Part shown: in pieces, positions 61,699 through 64,000 of the stretch
How the letters are laid out: each line of letters begins with the position of its first letter
Position numbering within the stretch: the first letter of the stretch is position 1
Assembly: GCA_023101885.1 (NCBI GenBank)
Contig: JALPQD010000401.1
Location: forward strand, 496,001 to 560,000
DNA length: 64,000 nt
Reading direction: 5' to 3'
Source: Typhlomys cinereus
Lineage: Eukaryota; Chordata; Mammalia; Rodentia; Platacanthomyidae
The notes under the pieces: generated by a model
Told to the model about the DNA's origin: nothing
What the model saw: the letters and a program-made list of their open reading frames with translations, nothing else
Databases searched by the model: none
Made by a program: the position numbers and the translations under genes

Positions 61699-61844
61699 GT
61701 GGGGAACTAGAGACATGGCTCAATGGTTAAGCCAAGCAAAAGAACCTGTGCTTGGATCCCAGATCCCATATAAAAATATCTAGGACGATTCCCGAAGTCA
61801 CCCTTGGGCCTCCACAGGGACACACAGTACTCCCTGATACACTC

Positions 61845-61875
<31 letters not shown>

Positions 61876-61890
61876 GAGCACTCATGCATG
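61699..61890 (+). mobile_element. DIP-like SINE, internally shortened
   Basis: Head GTGGGGAACTAGAGACATGG and 3' part (CACCCTTGGGCCTCCACAGG) are present, but the middle is missing. It ends in a GA microsatellite (61854-61879). Confidence 0.6.
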
Positions 61891-63442
61891 CAAACAAAAG
61901 AATTACTAATGGAAAAAAATGGTTGAAAATATTTACATTATAAAATACTACATTGTAAAACAGAAAACAGAACCAGAGACCCTGGCTCTGAATAGCTGGG
62001 ACCCCAAAAGAGGCAAGTGACCACATGTGATGTTAGAAGTTAGAGTCCTCAGAGGAACAGTAGAAAGTCTTGAATATTCGGAAAGCACATTTAAATTTGA
62101 AAAGTTTAGAGACAAGTATAAAAGACAGGGAGAGAGAAGAGAGAATCTCTATCATGATTCATAAGAGACATGGCTATTTCAGATGTGCCACTAGAACACA
62201 GTAGCTGAGCTCTGAGTTGAATCATTATTAATTGCCAAGTAGCCAGACAGTAGAAAGAAGACCCCAATAACTAGTGAGGCCCTTTACATCATGATACTGT
62301 GACAAGTCTAGTTGGATGCCTGAATCTTAAAACTGTCGCCATGCATTGCAGTCTCTTAGCTGAAGTAATTCTAGAGAGACCACAAAGATCTCACCTGCTG
62401 AAAATTTATTATTTAAAAAGCTCATACCCGGATTGAAACTGCAATCCTTACACTTGAATGCACACAAAAGCAAATCCAGTGTATTAAAGTGGGCAATAGA
62501 ATAAATTATTTACTAGTAAATGGCATTTCACAGTTCTCCGCTTGCTTGCCTGCATAAAATACAAACCGTTTGGGCATATCCAGAGGCTCCTCTTCTGGGC
62601 GAAGAAGACAAAGCAGGAAAAAAGAAAAGGCAATGAATTCTGGTTGATACGAACACACTCATCAGCGGGTTTGTGGCAGTTTTTCCTGTCTTGGGATTTT
62701 GAATATTTGGAGCTGTGGATTTGTGGATCTGACGGGTGGGCTTTTGTGAGCTATATTCAGATTTGCAGAGCAAATAAATGAGTTTCAGCTTTCCCCCGTT
62801 TATGTAGGTATATATGGGTCTCTGGCTTCTCATTTGGGTGCTTTATTGTCCCTCATCCAAGCTTTGCAATTTCACAACGAGCTTCTGAACCATTTCTGTA
62901 TAATGAACTTAACTCTGCGCCCATGGCAAACCCACGACCCTCCCAGCAGCTGTTCTGATACCCCAGGGGAATGTGGAAGAAGTGCCTCAGAGGAGGAGCA
63001 ACTGGGGAAAGTGATGTCCGGGCTATCCTGAGAATGCTTCTAATTCAAAACAGTGTAGAGAAGGCACAGACCTGGTAGCAACACTCAGTGATAATTATTC
63101 CAAATTGGAAAAGATGCATCTGCAATCCATGGCAAGGAAACAGCTGGAATTGCCCAACAGCTGTGCAGAGCCAGGGGTCCCCTTCCACACAACTCGCTGC
63201 CAGTTGCTTCTGATGTAGGAGGCATCTGATGTAGGAGGCCTCAGAGAAGCCTCCCAATCCTGAAATCACAAGTCATTGTTATCTCTGCCCCAAAGCTACA
63301 TTAAAAATAGCCCATTTTTGTAATCATGCCACTAAAAGTGCTACTGAGCTGCCCCCCACCCACCCATACACACTTCTTCCTTAATTTCTCATGTCCTTCC
63401 TTTCTTGGAAAAAAAAAAAAGCACTTAAAAAAATCAGGAATG

Positions 63443-63826
63443 CAAGTTAGGGCCAAAGCAATCATATTCGGACTTTACATGCCCTGCGCTATGTCCAACA
63501 CACTATTGACCTCACAAAGTCTAGCATTTGGTAAAGGCACTAGGATCCTGGGAGGCAAGGGATTGACAGCCACAGTAGTGTTCCTATACCTAAGGGGAAC
63601 ACAGGAAAGGGTTCAGGGAAAGGCCACTGGGTCCTTGCACCTCATCGGAGAGGAGGACCCAGAGGAGAGTTTGGCATGCATATTAAAGGATGCTCTGGGG
63701 ATGGGAGGGGGAGGCACTGGAGGATGGGGGGAGGGAGGAGGAGGGAGGGAAGGGAGAGCACAGGGGGATAGGGGATTGGAGGGAGGGGGACCGGTGTACC
63801 TGTTAGGTTTATATGAGTGGAAATAA

Positions 63827-63875
<49 letters not shown>
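63443..63875 (+). mobile_element. 5'-truncated L1 LINE, 3' end only
   Basis: Sense copy ending in a long (AAAT)n tail at 63824-63875. The duplication AAAAATCAGGAATG lies at 63429-63442 and 63876-63889. Confidence 0.8.
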
Positions 63876-63877
<2 letters not shown>

Positions 63878-64000
63878 AAATCAGGAATGATTGTTAAATT
63901 ATACAGTGAGTTATCACTTAAAACCACAGGAAATTCTAATGTTGATTTCTAGTTTTGCTATTTAGTTTCATTGTGTAATCATTTTGCTTTAAATTTTTGA

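Larger units (their letters stand above)
58071..64000 (+). other. TENM3: TENM3 intron running off the window end
   Basis: It begins GTAAGT; no further YD-repeat exon was found before the window ends. It holds a B1 SINE (60035-60185), a truncated tRNA-derived SINE (61699-61890) and a sense L1 3' end (63443-63875). 58080-60030, 60200-61690 and 61900-63430 show no recognised repeat or gene. Confidence 0.85.

Noticed and set aside
58071..64000. Search for the next YD-repeat exon
   Set aside because: No open block with YD-type motifs and splice borders was found; the intron appears to continue past the window.

Overview
This is mammalian, almost certainly rodent, genomic DNA. It is a large, repeat-filled intronic landscape carrying twelve small coding blocks, all on the + strand, each bounded by AG/GT splice signals and joining in one frame. 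Together they encode the middle of teneurin-3 (TENM3, also called Odz3/Ten-m3), a type II transmembrane neuronal adhesion receptor of about 2,700 residues. The paralogue call rests on the peptide text: the eighth EGF repeat, the TTR-like domain and the NHL segments read as TENM3 rather than TENM1, TENM2 or TENM4. The rodent call rests on B1, B1-dID, B4/ID-like and B2-superfamily SINEs. The young B2-superfamily copies do not look like mouse B2 and fit best with the DIP-type SINEs of jerboas and their relatives (Dipodoidea). That last step is inference.

Layout. 1-13514 is intron with no constitutive exon. 13515-13541 is a 27-base microexon matching alternative splice site A between EGF7 and EGF8. 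16041-16187 encodes EGF8. 29695-29911 and 30884-31003 encode the Cys-rich/TTR-like region. 31979-32240, 39319-39586 and 39913-40056 run from the end of the TTR-like domain through the FN-plug. 44213-44462 starts the NHL beta-propeller. 44988-45008 is a 21-base microexon, splice site B. 54505-54737 and 55902-56056 continue the propeller. The 875-base exon 57196-58070 completes it and opens the YD-repeat shell. The intron after it runs past the window end. Neither the signal-anchor/cytoplasmic part nor the C-terminal Tox-GHH part is present.

How the parts work together. The exons give 896 complete codons with both microexons included. Both microexons are multiples of three and carry matching phases (1/1 and 2/2), so the locus can make four in-frame isoforms (A+/-, B+/-). 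In the teneurin literature this switch sets homophilic recognition and dimer geometry.

The introns hold six short 5'-truncated L1 3' ends, all with target-site duplications. They also hold more than a dozen tRNA-derived SINEs, nearly all in the sense orientation, older MIR and MER5A fossils, three large GGAA/GAAA blocks and many microsatellites. No RNA gene, CRISPR array, second protein gene or CpG island was supported. No new biological system was found; the most interesting content is the two regulated microexons and their flanking signals.
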